A DNA stretch of 42,960 nucleotides. It comes from Planctomycetaceae bacterium. Its GTDB lineage: Bacteria; Planctomycetota; Planctomycetia; Pirellulales; UBA1268. The notes beneath the pieces were generated by a model. It worked only from the letters and a program-made list of their open reading frames with translations. It had not been told where the DNA came from and did not search any database. Shown in pieces: positions 1 to 8,179 of this stretch. A program made the translations under genes and the position numbers. The stretch is taken from the NCBI GenBank assembly GCA_947453375.1, contig CANGGT010000010.1, positions 1-42,960 on the forward strand, written 5' to 3'. How positions within the stretch are numbered: the stretch's first letter is position 1; every line of letters starts with the position of its first letter.

Positions 1-42
1 ATCCTCCACGGCGGCTTCGCCGGCTTCCAGGGCCGGTACTGA
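1..42 (+). CDS. Possible 3' end of a plus-strand gene (partial)
   Basis: An open frame enters the window at base 1 and stops with TGA at 40-42, giving the C-terminal residues ILHGGFAGFQGRY. All 13 sense codons end in G or C, which matches the strong third-position bias of the real genes here; the competing minus-strand frame through the same bases is less biased. It would converge on accD, leaving about 68 bp between the two stops. Too short to name. It could also be non-coding sequence downstream of accD. Confidence 0.35.
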   Translation: MLHGGFAGFQGRY

Positions 43-110
43 AATGGGCTGACCGGCCCGGATGTCGCCTTGCAGCCGCACGAGGATCTGATCAGCCGCT
101 CGACCGCCTG

Positions 111-1031
111 CTAGCGAGAGCAGTAGTCGATCGCCCTCGCGATCTCGCTCTTGAGATCCTTGCGGGCCACGATCCGGTCGACGAAGCCGTGCTCGAGGAG
201 GAACTCGCTCGTCTGGAAGCCCTTGGGGAGCTCGACGCGAATCGTCGCCTTGATCGTGCGTGGGCCGGCGAAGCCGATCAGCGCCCGCGGTTCGGCGAAG
301 CAGAGATCGCCGAGTGACGCGAAACTCGCCGCCACGCCGCCCATCGTCGGGTTGGTGAGCACGGAGATGAACAGGCCGCCGGCCTGTGAGTAGCGGGCCA
401 AGGCCGCCGACACCTTGGCCATCTGCATCAGCGACAGGATCCCCTCGTGCATCCGGGCGCCGCCGCCCGATGCGGAGATGATGATCAGCGGCAGCTTCTG
501 CGGAGTGGCCCGTTCGATGAGCCGGGTGAGCCGCTCCCCGACGACGCTCCCCATGCTTCCCATGATGAACGACGAATCGGTGACGCCGCAGGCCACCCGC
601 CGGGCCCGGATCATGCCGGTGCCGGTGAGGGCAGCGTCTGACAGCCCCGTCCGCTTCTGCTCGGCTACGAGCCGCTCCGCGTAGGGCTTCTTGTCACGGA
701 AGCCGAGCGGATCGGTCGGACGAAGGCCGGCGTCCCATTCCTCGAACGTGCCGGCGTCGCAGAGCTGCTCGATCCGGGTCGCCGCCGAGACATACCAGTG
801 GAAGCCACACTTCGGGCAGACGTTGAGGATCTCCTCCGCTTCCTTGCGGTAGATCGTCTGCTGACAGCCATCGCACTTTTGCCACAGCCCTTCCGGAACC
901 CCTCGCTTCGGCCGCGGTGCGCGGGGCGTGGGGGAAGCGCCTGAGGGCTTCGTGGCTGGGGCTGGCTCATGGCCGGCCGGCGCCACCTTGGCGGCGGGCT
1001 GCGAAGCGGCTGGGGGGGTGCGTCGTTCCAT
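111..1031 (-). CDS. accD: Acetyl-CoA carboxylase carboxyltransferase subunit beta
   Basis: AccD is the zinc-containing beta half of the carboxyltransferase that moves the carboxyl group from biotin to acetyl-CoA, the first committed step of fatty acid synthesis, in the cytoplasm with AccA. The 306-residue product has the N-terminal zinc ribbon (C53, C56, C72, C75) followed by a crotonase-like carboxyltransferase domain with the conserved [12 protein letters not shown] block and the [12 protein letters not shown] block. The frame is open much further upstream, but the ATG at 1031 is chosen because the translation before it is Arg-rich shadow sequence; the retained N-terminus still has about 45 Ala/Pro/Lys-rich residues before the zinc finger, longer than in E. 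coli. No strong ribosome binding site is visible. It lies 160 bp downstream of the phosphatase-like gene on the same strand; a TTGACA hexamer (1195-1190) sits in that gap but has no good -10 partner. accA is not in the window. Confidence 0.93.
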   Translation of the reverse strand: MERRTPPAASQPAAKVAPAGHEPAPATKPSGASPTPRAPRPKRGVPEGLWQKCDGCQQTIYRKEAEEILNVCPKCGFHWYVSAATRIEQLCDAGTFEEWDAGLRPTDPLGFRDKKPYAERLVAEQKRTGLSDAALTGTGMIRARRVACGVTDSSFIMGSMGSVVGERLTRLIERATPQKLPLIIISASGGGARMHEGILSLMQMAKVSAALARYSQAGGLFISVLTNPTMGGVAASFASLGDLCFAEPRALIGFAGPRTIKATIRVELPKGFQTSEFLLEHGFVDRIVARKDLKSEIARAIDYCSR

Positions 1032-1191
1032 GCGACCGGTCGGGAAGGGGATGAAACGGCCCGGACAAAGTCCGCGGCAGCTGAGCCGCCGAGCCTGGGG
1101 CCTCAAGTGTAGTCGGTGGCGGTCGACCGATGCTGCGCCGGTCTCTTGGCCCCCTGGCGGAGGGGCGGCGATGACGTTTTCCCCGCGAATG

Positions 1192-1854
1192 TCAAGGTTG
1201 CGCCAGGCCGAGTCGTCCGCGGAGCGTCGCGATCGCCGCCGCTCCGCCGAAGACGCCGAACCCCGCCGCCGGCAGGGGAGGACGCGGCGCGGTGGGGGAA
1301 ATGCGGAGTTCCACCGTCGCGGAGTCGGTCGCCGCGATCTCCCAGAGATCGCCGGGGCCATCGCCGGTCACAAGGGAGTGAATGATTCGGTCGATCGGTT
1401 GGGGAACGACGACCGCCACCCGCTCCCCTGGGTGGCGAGCCACGATCTTCCCGATCGCCTGGGCGATGCGGTCGCGGGCGGCGGAGAGCGGCTCTCCGTC
1501 CGGCGGCACCACCGTCCACGGATCCTCTTCCCAATGTCGTGCCAGGCGGGGTTGCCGACGGCGGATCTCGCTCACGAGCATCCCTTGCCAAAGCCCGAGA
1601 TCGAGGCCGACCAGGTGGGGCACGCGTCGCGGCACCAGGTCGAGCGCATCGCCGATGACGTCGGCCGTCTCGATAGCGCAGGTCGTCGGGGAGGTGTAGA
1701 GGGCGACGGGGGGCGCCACAGCGAGGTGGCGGGCTGTGTCCCTGGCGGCTGCGATGCCGGCCGGCGTCAGCGGGATGTCGAGATTGCCACGGATGCGGCC
1801 CTGTATCTCGTAGTCCGTCGCACCCGAACGGATCACGACGAGGAGGTCAGCCAT
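1192..1854 (-). CDS. Histidine phosphatase superfamily-like protein lacking catalytic residues
   Basis: A 220-residue protein with the overall layout of the phosphoglycerate-mutase/histidine phosphatase fold: an N-terminal strand followed by [15 protein letters not shown], then [20 protein letters not shown] and a late VVV-P-Q-P-IDR segment. In active members these positions read RHG, SP-x-x-R-A, and S/HG. Here the nucleophilic His is Ser (R9-S10-G11), the phosphate-binding Arg of the SPxxRA motif is missing (residues 55-60), and the second catalytic His is replaced within P151-Q152-P153. The fold is therefore recognised but phosphatase or mutase activity is not expected. It starts at the ATG at 1854, overlapping the end of rpe by 8 bp, so it is probably translationally coupled to rpe. 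A role in binding a sugar phosphate or regulating rpe would be inference only. From general knowledge I believe related degenerate proteins occur in other planctomycetes. Confidence 0.75.
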   Translation of the reverse strand: MADLLVVIRSGATDYEIQGRIRGNLDIPLTPAGIAAARDTARHLAVAPPVALYTSPTTCAIETADVIGDALDLVPRRVPHLVGLDLGLWQGMLVSEIRRRQPRLARHWEEDPWTVVPPDGEPLSAARDRIAQAIGKIVARHPGERVAVVVPQPIDRIIHSLVTGDGPGDLWEIAATDSATVELRISPTAPRPPLPAAGFGVFGGAAAIATLRGRLGLAQP

Positions 1855-2629
1855 CGAGAGAGAGGCTCCTGAAGGAATGATCCGCGGCACGGGCCGCGTC
1901 GCCGGCGATCCGTTCGAGATCGCGGATCGCGAGGGCGTAGTCGGGGGACTTGATGACGGCACTCCCCGCGACGATGTACTCCGCACCTGCGGCGGCCACG
2001 GAGCCGATCGTCGTGGTGGAAATGCCACCATCGACACAGAGCCGGACATGCCGATGAGCGTTGGACCGAGCCTCGGCGAGCGACTTCAGTTTGGCGAGCG
2101 AGGCAGGGTCGAAGGCCTGGCCACCGAAGCCCGGTTCGACGCTCATCACGAGGATTCCGTCGCAGTGATCCAACAGCGCGATCGCGCGTTCGACGGGGGT
2201 CTTCGGGCTGATCGAGAGATGGGCGCGGGGGCCGAGATGGCGGATCGTGTCGAGCGTCTTTGCCGCGTCCGGCAGCGCTTCGACGTGGACGGTGAGGATG
2301 TCGGCGCCGATCCGGGCGTAGTCGGCCAGCCAGCGGTCCGGCTCCGCGACCATGAGGTGGACCTCGATCGGCACCTTCGCTGCCCGCCGAACCGCTTCCA
2401 CCACCACCTGCCCGTAGGTCAGTTGCGGCACGAACACGCCATCCATGATGTCGAGATGGATCGCGGCGGCCCCTGCCTCCTCGAGCCGGGCGACCTCCGC
2501 GGCCAGATGACCGAAGTCGCACAAGAGCAGCGCTGGAAGAACGACGGGGCCACATCGCTCGAGCCGGGAGGCGAGAGCGTCTGTGGTATGGCCTGGGGAA
2601 CGATTTCCGGCCGCGGACTTCACACGCAT
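1847..2629 (-). CDS. rpe: Ribulose-phosphate 3-epimerase
   Basis: Interconverts D-ribulose 5-phosphate and D-xylulose 5-phosphate in the pentose phosphate pathway, in the cytoplasm. The 260-residue product is a TIM barrel with the family signatures: LPALLLCDF (strand 1, usually 'PSIL..D'), HLDIMDGVFVP with the metal/catalytic His-Asp, VHLMV, TVHVEA, SVEPGFGGQ, and the second catalytic Asp in LCVDGGIS followed by the AGAEYIVAGSAV phosphate-binding region. The ATG at 2629 has a weak GAAGAG-like ribosome binding site; an in-frame ATG at 2656 would add nine residues. There is a roughly 30-residue N-terminal extension before the first strand. It is the first gene of a minus-strand group with the histidine-phosphatase-like gene (8-bp overlap) and accD. 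It diverges from the creatininase gene across 237 bp that contain only weak promoter-like hexamers (TAGACT at 2791-2796 on the plus strand). Confidence 0.92.
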   Translation of the reverse strand: MRVKSAAGNRSPGHTTDALASRLERCGPVVLPALLLCDFGHLAAEVARLEEAGAAAIHLDIMDGVFVPQLTYGQVVVEAVRRAAKVPIEVHLMVAEPDRWLADYARIGADILTVHVEALPDAAKTLDTIRHLGPRAHLSISPKTPVERAIALLDHCDGILVMSVEPGFGGQAFDPASLAKLKSLAEARSNAHRHVRLCVDGGISTTTIGSVAAAGAEYIVAGSAVIKSPDYALAIRDLERIAGDAARAADHSFRSLSLDG

Positions 2630-2866
2630 CGGCCGCTCTTCGCGACCGGCCTGCATCGATGGAGTCGGCGGTCGCTCCCAAAATGGAAACCCTTCGCCGA
2701 CGATCGTCAGTCTACCATCCGTTCGCGCCGTTCCCGAGTCCCCCCACCCAATTCCCTGCCCGAGTTCGGGGCGCAACCATCGCCGCCGGATAGACTTGCG
2801 GTCGATGGAACCGCGTGGGGAAGGTCGCTTGAAAACCCCGCCGACACCTCGCCGGAGGGCCGAAAC

Positions 2867-3724
2867 ATGACCGCCTCTTCCTCGGGCGCCGGGAATCCTT
2901 CCCCGCCCCCGCCGTTCGCTGTTACCGAGGCTCCGAGCCGGGGCGGGAATCTCGGGGGGCCGCGGGCCCATATCCTCCACGAAGCCAACTACGCGCAGCT
3001 CCTGGCACGGCGACCGAACGTCGCCGTGCTGCCGTGGGGGGCGACCGAGGCTCACAACTGGCACATGCCCCACGGCACCGACGTCGTCGAAGCGGTGTCG
3101 ATCGCCGAGCGCGCCGCCGATCTCGCCGTCGCGGCAGGCGCCCGTGTGATCGTTCTGCCTGCGATCCCCTACGGCAACAACGCTCAGCAGCAGGACCAGG
3201 TGGCGACGGTCCACTTCTCCACCGCGACGGCGCTCGCGATCCTCCGCGACGTCACCGACAGCCTGGCTCGACAGGGGATCGACCGACTCGTGATCGTCAA
3301 CGGGCACGGCGGAAACGACTTCAAGCCGATGGTCCGTGACTGCCAGCTCACGTCAGGCCTGACGATCCTCGTCGTCGATTTTTGGAAGCTCTCGCCCGAC
3401 GTCCTCGCCGCCACCTTCCCCGATCCAGGGGATCACGCCGGGCAACTGGAAACCTCGCTCCTCCTCCACCTCCGTCCGGATTGGATGGAGATGGAGCGGG
3501 CTGGTCGGGGAGAGGCGGCGGCGCGGCTTCACGACGGCATTCGCCAGGCCAATGCCTGGACACCCCGTCCCTGGTCGAAGGTCCAGCCCGACACCGGCAG
3601 CGGCGATCCGGCCGGCTCCTCCGCCGCGCTCGGGGCCCGCTACTTCGAAGCTGCCGCCGCGTCGCTGGCCACGCTCCTGAAGACGGTGTCGGCGCTCGAT
3701 CGCGGCACCGACGTCTTCGGCTGA
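2867..3724 (+). CDS. Creatininase family amidohydrolase
   Basis: A 285-residue protein of the creatininase/MftE-like metal-dependent amidohydrolase family. The metal-binding signature is present: LPWGATEAHNWHMPHGTD supplies Glu, His and Asp ligands, and NGHGGND carries the second conserved block; a further Glu occurs in HAGQLETSLLL. Family members hydrolyse creatinine, formamidopyrimidines or leader-peptide bonds, so the substrate cannot be set from sequence. The start at the ATG at 2867 is supported by GGAGGG at 2854-2859 with 7-base spacing; the frame is open upstream but translates to shadow sequence. The first about 30 residues are Ser/Pro-rich and not part of the fold. It stands alone between the divergent rpe and putA, 70 bp upstream of putA, and could be co-transcribed with it. 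Confidence 0.85.
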   Translation: MTASSSGAGNPSPPPPFAVTEAPSRGGNLGGPRAHILHEANYAQLLARRPNVAVLPWGATEAHNWHMPHGTDVVEAVSIAERAADLAVAAGARVIVLPAIPYGNNAQQQDQVATVHFSTATALAILRDVTDSLARQGIDRLVIVNGHGGNDFKPMVRDCQLTSGLTILVVDFWKLSPDVLAATFPDPGDHAGQLETSLLLHLRPDWMEMERAGRGEAAARLHDGIRQANAWTPRPWSKVQPDTGSGDPAGSSAALGARYFEAAAASLATLLKTVSALDRGTDVFG

Positions 3725-3794
3725 TCGTCACGGCCCACGGCTCCGCCGTCGTTCCTTCGCCCCATCCATTCCCTGCCCGCAGGAGTCGTTCCTC

Positions 3795-6700
3795 ATGGCC
3801 GACGAATCGATCGCGGAGCCGCTCTTTCCATCCCGGTTGACCACGGCCGACCAGACGCAGATCGAGGCCCAGACCCAACAGATCGGGGGGCGGCTCCTGA
3901 CCGCGGCGCTCGCGGCGCAGCCGTCGCGATTTTCCACCGATCACTGGATGCAGCAGGCGAGCGAGTGGGCGACGCAGGATGAGGAATTGAAGGTCAGGCT
4001 GTTCCGGCTCGTCGACTGCATGCCGATGCTCGACGACCCGGCGGCCCTCGACCGCCATGTCCGCGAATATCTCTCGGAGGACGTCATCGAGCGGCTGCCG
4101 ACCGGGCTGCGGTCGGCGCTTCAGGCCGCCCGCAGCGGGATCCTCGCCCCCCTGGCGGCCCGGGCGGTGCGTGGGGCGACGCTTGCTCAGGCGCGCCGAT
4201 TCATCGCCGGCACCAATCCCACCGAAGCCGCCCACGCCGCGCTCGCCGAACGGCGGTCCCACCGCGGTTTCACCCTCGATCTCCTCGGCGAAGCGGTGAC
4301 GAGTGAAGAGGATGCCACTGCCTATGCGGCGGCCTACGAGCGGCTCCTCGTCGAGCTCGCCCCCGTCGCAGCCCGTTGGGCCGCCGATCCGCGGGTCGAC
4401 CAGGGGCCGGATGGCGCCATGCCGCGCGTCAATGTCTCCCTCAAGCTCTCCGCCCTCGACAGTCAGTTCGATGCCATCGACCCCGCCGGGACGACCGCGC
4501 GGGTGTTGGGAAGGCTCCGGCCATTGATGCGCCTGGCCCGGCGACTCGGTGCCCAGATCCATGTCGACATGGAAAGCCACGCCACGAAGGATCTCACGCT
4601 CGCGATCTTCCGCGCCGTGGCCGTCGAGGAGGAGTTCCGCGATTGGCGCGACTTCGGGATCGTCGTCCAGGCGTATCTTCGCGACACCGTCCGCGATCTC
4701 CCCGAGCTCGCCGCCTGGGCGCGCACGCGGGGAACGCCGGTGTGGGTGCGGCTCGTGAAGGGGGCGTACTGGGACTACGAGTCGATCCATGCCCGCGCGG
4801 CCGGATGGCCCGTTCCAGTGTGGGAGCGGAAGTGGCAGACGGACGCCTGTTACGAAGCGGCGACGACCTATCTCCTCGAGCAGGCCGACGTGCTCCGTCC
4901 GGCCCTCGGGAGCCACAACCTCCGCTCGTTGGCTCACGGCATGGCCGTTGCGGAGCATCTCGGTGTGGCGAAGTCGTCGCTCGAAATGCAGATGCTCTAC
5001 GGCATGGGAGACCCCGAGAAGCGGGCCGTCACCGATGCCGGTTGGAGGCTGCGCGTCTATATGCCCTACGGCCAACTCGTTCCGGGGATGGCCTATCTCG
5101 TCCGCAGGCTTCTCGAGAATTCGTCAAACGATTCCTTCCTCCGCGCCGGTTTCGTCCAGCATGTGCCCGCCGAGGTGTTGCTCCAGCCCCCACGTCCCCC
5201 GGCTCCGGATCCGGTAAAGACGGCTCCCCAGCTTCCCTCGCGAGAGCCTGTCATGGCAGCCGAGACCGGCGAAGGAGCGAACGGGGCCTTCCGCAACGAA
5301 CCGCTCACCGACTTCGCCAATCCCGGCGGGCGACGGGCGATGGTCGACGCCCTCGGGCGGTTTGTCGCCGGGCTCGAACGCGAGGGCGCCGCGCTCGTTC
5401 CCGTGGTGATCGATGGCCAGCGATCGGCGGCGTTCCCGGCCATCGACCGCTGCGATCCCTCCGACACCTCCCGGCTCGTCGCGCGGGTCTCGATGCCGCC
5501 GGTGGCGGAGGCGATCCGCGCGGTGGAGGCGGCAGAGCGGGGCTTGCCTGCCTGGCGGGCCGCCCCGGTGGCAACCAGGGCGGCGATTCTCCGGCGTGCG
5601 GCGGGGATTCTCCGCCGTCGGCGGTTCGATCTGGCCGCCCTCCAGGTCCACGAAGTGGGGAAGACCTGGCGCGAGGCCGACGCCGATGTCGCCGAGGCGA
5701 TCGATTTCTGCGAGTACTACGCGGGGGAGTCCCTCGTCCTCTCGAGGCCCCGTGCCGTCGATGTCCCCGGCGAGGAGAACGTCACCGGCGTGCTTCCGCG
5801 CGGCGTGTGCGTCGTGATCGCGCCGTGGAACTTCCCGCTGGCGATCCTCGCCGGGATGACGACTGCGGCGCTCGTGACCGGCAACACCGTCGTCATGAAG
5901 CCGGCGGAGCAGGCGTCGCTCACGGGACTCAGGCTCTACGAAGTGCTCGTCGAGGCGGGGGTTGCGCCTGAAGCCCTCCAGTTTCTTCCCGGCCGGGGGG
6001 AAGACGTGGGGCCTGCGCTCGTCAGCCATCCCGCCACGAGTCTCGTGGCTTTTACCGGCTCGAGACGCGTCGGTCTCGAAATCAATCGGGCCGCAGCCGC
6101 TTCGATCGCCGACCGTGGCGGAGGCGGGATGATCCCGCGGATCATCGCCGAGCTCGGTGGCAAGAACGCGATCATCGTCGACGACGACGCCGACCTCGAC
6201 GAGGCGGTGGTCGCCGTCGTGCAAAGCGCCTTCGGCTTCCAGGGGCAGAAGTGCTCCGCCTGTTCGCGGGTCATCGTCCTCGACCATGTCCACGACGCTT
6301 TCGTCGCGAAGCTCGCGCCGGCGGTGCGGAGCCTCGCGGTCGGGCCGGCGGTAGATCCGGGCACGCGCGTCGGTCCGCTCGTCGACGAGGAGTCGCGGGA
6401 TCGGGTGCGAAAGGCGATCGACGCGGGGCGCGCTGCCGCCACGGAGGTCGTGTCTGTCGATGTCGGTGAGCTTGGCAAACGCGGATGGTTTATCGGGCCG
6501 ACGGTGTTCAGCTCGGTCGACCCGGCCGGACCCCTCGGCCAGGAAGAGTTTTTCGGGCCGGTCCTCGCGGTCATCCGGGCGCGGGATTTCCGCGAAGCGA
6601 TCGCGATCGCCAACGGGACCGACTACGCCCTTACCGCGGGCGTCTTCTCGCGTAGCCCCGCCAATCTCGAGCGGGCCCGACGCGATCTGGAAGCGGGCAA

Positions 6701-6902
6701 CGTCTACCTCAACCGTGGCATCACCGGGGCACTCGTGTCCCGGCAGCCCTTTGGCGGCTATCGGATGTCGGGCATCGGCAGCAAGGCCGGCGGCCCTGAC
6801 TACCTCCTCCAGTTCGTTCTCCCCCGCACCGTCACCGAAAACACCCTCCGGCGCGGCTTTGCCCCTCCGAAGCCGTCCGGCGACGGCCGCAGGCATGCTT
6901 GA
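3795..6902 (+). CDS. putA: Bifunctional proline dehydrogenase / L-glutamate gamma-semialdehyde (P5C) dehydrogenase
   Basis: Oxidises proline to glutamate in two steps: an FAD-dependent proline dehydrogenase makes P5C and an NAD-dependent aldehyde dehydrogenase completes the reaction; usually associated with the inner membrane face and the quinone pool. The 1035-residue product has an alpha-helical arm (about 1-160), a PRODH barrel (about 170-480) with VRLVKGAYWDYE near 317 and the proline-binding RRLLENSSNDSFLR helix near 437, and an ALDH domain from about 520 with WNFPLAIL, FTGSRRVG, ELGGKN and FGFQGQKCSACSR, where Cys820 is the expected nucleophile. There is no N-terminal ribbon-helix-helix DNA-binding domain, so this is a catalytic, not an autoregulatory, PutA. 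A linker rich in Pro (about 460-500) joins the halves. Start ATG 3795 follows AGGAG at 3781-3785. Confidence 0.95.
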   Translation: MADESIAEPLFPSRLTTADQTQIEAQTQQIGGRLLTAALAAQPSRFSTDHWMQQASEWATQDEELKVRLFRLVDCMPMLDDPAALDRHVREYLSEDVIERLPTGLRSALQAARSGILAPLAARAVRGATLAQARRFIAGTNPTEAAHAALAERRSHRGFTLDLLGEAVTSEEDATAYAAAYERLLVELAPVAARWAADPRVDQGPDGAMPRVNVSLKLSALDSQFDAIDPAGTTARVLGRLRPLMRLARRLGAQIHVDMESHATKDLTLAIFRAVAVEEEFRDWRDFGIVVQAYLRDTVRDLPELAAWARTRGTPVWVRLVKGAYWDYESIHARAAGWPVPVWERKWQTDACYEAATTYLLEQADVLRPALGSHNLRSLAHGMAVAEHLGVAKSSLEMQMLYGMGDPEKRAVTDAGWRLRVYMPYGQLVPGMAYLVRRLLENSSNDSFLRAGFVQHVPAEVLLQPPRPPAPDPVKTAPQLPSREPVMAAETGEGANGAFRNEPLTDFANPGGRRAMVDALGRFVAGLEREGAALVPVVIDGQRSAAFPAIDRCDPSDTSRLVARVSMPPVAEAIRAVEAAERGLPAWRAAPVATRAAILRRAAGILRRRRFDLAALQVHEVGKTWREADADVAEAIDFCEYYAGESLVLSRPRAVDVPGEENVTGVLPRGVCVVIAPWNFPLAILAGMTTAALVTGNTVVMKPAEQASLTGLRLYEVLVEAGVAPEALQFLPGRGEDVGPALVSHPATSLVAFTGSRRVGLEINRAAAASIADRGGGGMIPRIIAELGGKNAIIVDDDADLDEAVVAVVQSAFGFQGQKCSACSRVIVLDHVHDAFVAKLAPAVRSLAVGPAVDPGTRVGPLVDEESRDRVRKAIDAGRAAATEVVSVDVGELGKRGWFIGPTVFSSVDPAGPLGQEEFFGPVLAVIRARDFREAIAIANGTDYALTAGVFSRSPANLERARRDLEAGNVYLNRGITGALVSRQPFGGYRMSGIGSKAGGPDYLLQFVLPRTVTENTLRRGFAPPKPSGDGRRHA

Positions 6903-6995
6903 GGAACGGAGAGGACAAAGTCGCAGATGGCCGTGCAAAACCTTCGCCGATTGAGACGACGCGGGCGAATTGCGAGGATTCCGTGGCCGCAGCGG

Positions 6996-7013
6996 CGCTC
7001 ATGAAACGCTCAC
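6996..7013 (+). promoter_or_regulatory. Pho-box-like direct repeat upstream of pstS
   Basis: CGCTCAT-GAAA-CGCTCAC: two 7-base half sites separated by 4 bases, an 11-bp period. The classical PhoB box (CTGTCAT-4-CTGTCAC) has the same half-site length, spacing and terminal TCAT/TCAC bases. It lies 77 bp before the pstS start codon in the 187-bp gap after putA. No clear -10 was found downstream. PhoB-type recognition is inferred; no PhoB or PhoR gene is in the window. Confidence 0.45.
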
Positions 7014-7089
7014 ACTTCCGTTCCACACTGCCACGGCTCCCGAAACGGGCCTTCGTCAGGCCGTCGGGCCAAACTCCAGGAGTCGTCGG

Positions 7090-8112
7090 ATGCCCTCCCT
7101 CTCCCCGTCCGCTTGGTTTGAGTCAGTGTCGTCCCTGGGGCGGGCCTGCCTCGCCGTGGCGTGTCTGACGGCCTTTGTCGCCGCTCCCACCGCGGCTCAG
7201 GACATCGATCCCGAACTCAAGCCCTACAAGAAGGTCGGCGGCGAGGTCGCGGGGACGCTCAAGTGCGTCGGCTCCGACACGATGAACAACCTCGTCTCCC
7301 TCTGGGTCGAGGGGTTCAAGAAGTCGTATCCGGGTGTCCGTGAGGGGATCGAGGGGAAGGGGTCGGCCTCCGCGCCCCCGGCGATCACCGAGGGAACGGC
7401 GACGTTCGGCCCGATGAGCCGAGACTGGAAGCCGTCGGAGATCGACACCTTCAAGGAAAAGCACGGCTATCCCCCGACGGTCGTCCCGGTGGCGATCGAC
7501 ATGCTCGCCGTCTTCGTTCACAAGGACAATCCGATCAAGAGCCTGTCGCTCGAGCAGGTCGACGCCATCTTCTCCAAGAACCGCAACGGCGGCGCCAAGG
7601 CCGACATCCGCACCTGGGGCGACCTCGGCCTCGAAGGGGAATGGAAGAACAAGCCGATCAGCCTCTATGGCCGCAACGCGACCAGTGGCACCTACGGCTA
7701 TTTCAAGGAGAACGCCCTGTTCAAGGGGGACTTCAAGCCGACGGTGAAGGAACAGCCGGGGAGCTCGGCGGTGGTCCAGGCTGTCGCCAGCGACGAGGCG
7801 GGGATCGGCTACAGCGGCATCGGCTACGCGACGGCCGACGTCCGGGCTGTCCCGCTCTCCCTGAAGACCGGCGGCGAGCCGGTGACTACCGCGCCGGAGA
7901 ATGCCTACAGCGGCGACTATCCCCTCGCCCGATTCCTCTATCTGAGCGTCAACCACAAGCCGGGAGCCGATCTCGATCCGCTCCGGCGCGAGTTCCTCCG
8001 GTATGTCCTCAGCGCCAGCGGTCAGGCCGACGTGAAGAAGGACGGCTACCTGCCGGTCACCGGCGTGGTTGCCACCGAGGCGCTCGGTAGTGTGGGTGTT
8101 TCTGCCCCGTGA
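7090..8112 (+). CDS. pstS: Phosphate ABC transporter substrate-binding protein
   Basis: Extracytoplasmic phosphate-binding protein of the high-affinity Pst system. The 340-residue product has a signal peptide (hydrophobic core LAVACLTAFVAAP, cleavage probably after PTAA before QD near residue 37) and no lipobox. Phosphate-contact motifs typical of PstS are visible: VGSDTMNNL, the GKGSASAPPAI loop and RNATSGTYGYFKE. The ATG at 7090 is chosen because AGGAG at 7078-7082 sits 7 bases upstream and the signal peptide begins directly after it; a longer open frame to 6970 has no such support. It is the first gene of pstS-pstC-pstA-pstB-phoU, and the Pho-box-like repeat at 6996-7013 suggests phosphate-starvation control of the operon. 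The EGTATFGPMSR segment resembles PstS proteins of the 'PstS family' found in planctomycetes and proteobacteria. Confidence 0.93.
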   Translation: MPSLSPSAWFESVSSLGRACLAVACLTAFVAAPTAAQDIDPELKPYKKVGGEVAGTLKCVGSDTMNNLVSLWVEGFKKSYPGVREGIEGKGSASAPPAITEGTATFGPMSRDWKPSEIDTFKEKHGYPPTVVPVAIDMLAVFVHKDNPIKSLSLEQVDAIFSKNRNGGAKADIRTWGDLGLEGEWKNKPISLYGRNATSGTYGYFKENALFKGDFKPTVKEQPGSSAVVQAVASDEAGIGYSGIGYATADVRAVPLSLKTGGEPVTTAPENAYSGDYPLARFLYLSVNHKPGADLDPLRREFLRYVLSASGQADVKKDGYLPVTGVVATEALGSVGVSAP

Positions 8113-8179
8113 CCAGTGCCGACCAGAGCCTTCCCCTCCCTTCAGCAGACGTGACGACGCCCCGCCGCCGGGGTGGTGA

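Noticed and set aside
1192-2049. The full open frame upstream of the phosphatase-like gene as one longer protein
   Set aside because: The added 65 residues are Ser/Pro/Arg shadow sequence lying over rpe; the ATG at 1854 is the better start.
2787-2797. TAGACT as -10 box for the creatininase gene
   Set aside because: No -35 element at proper spacing; too weak to list.
1877-2866. Long N-terminal extension of the creatininase gene
   Set aside because: It is antisense to rpe, and the ATG at 2867 has a strong GGAGGG ribosome binding site.
3348-5075. 575-residue minus-strand open frame within putA
   Set aside because: It is Gly/Arg/His-rich with no domain and lies antisense to the clear PutA protein; a high-GC shadow.
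5124-6938. 604-residue minus-strand open frame within putA
   Set aside because: Antisense shadow; composition is Arg/Asp/Gly-rich and PutA ALDH motifs are intact on the plus strand.
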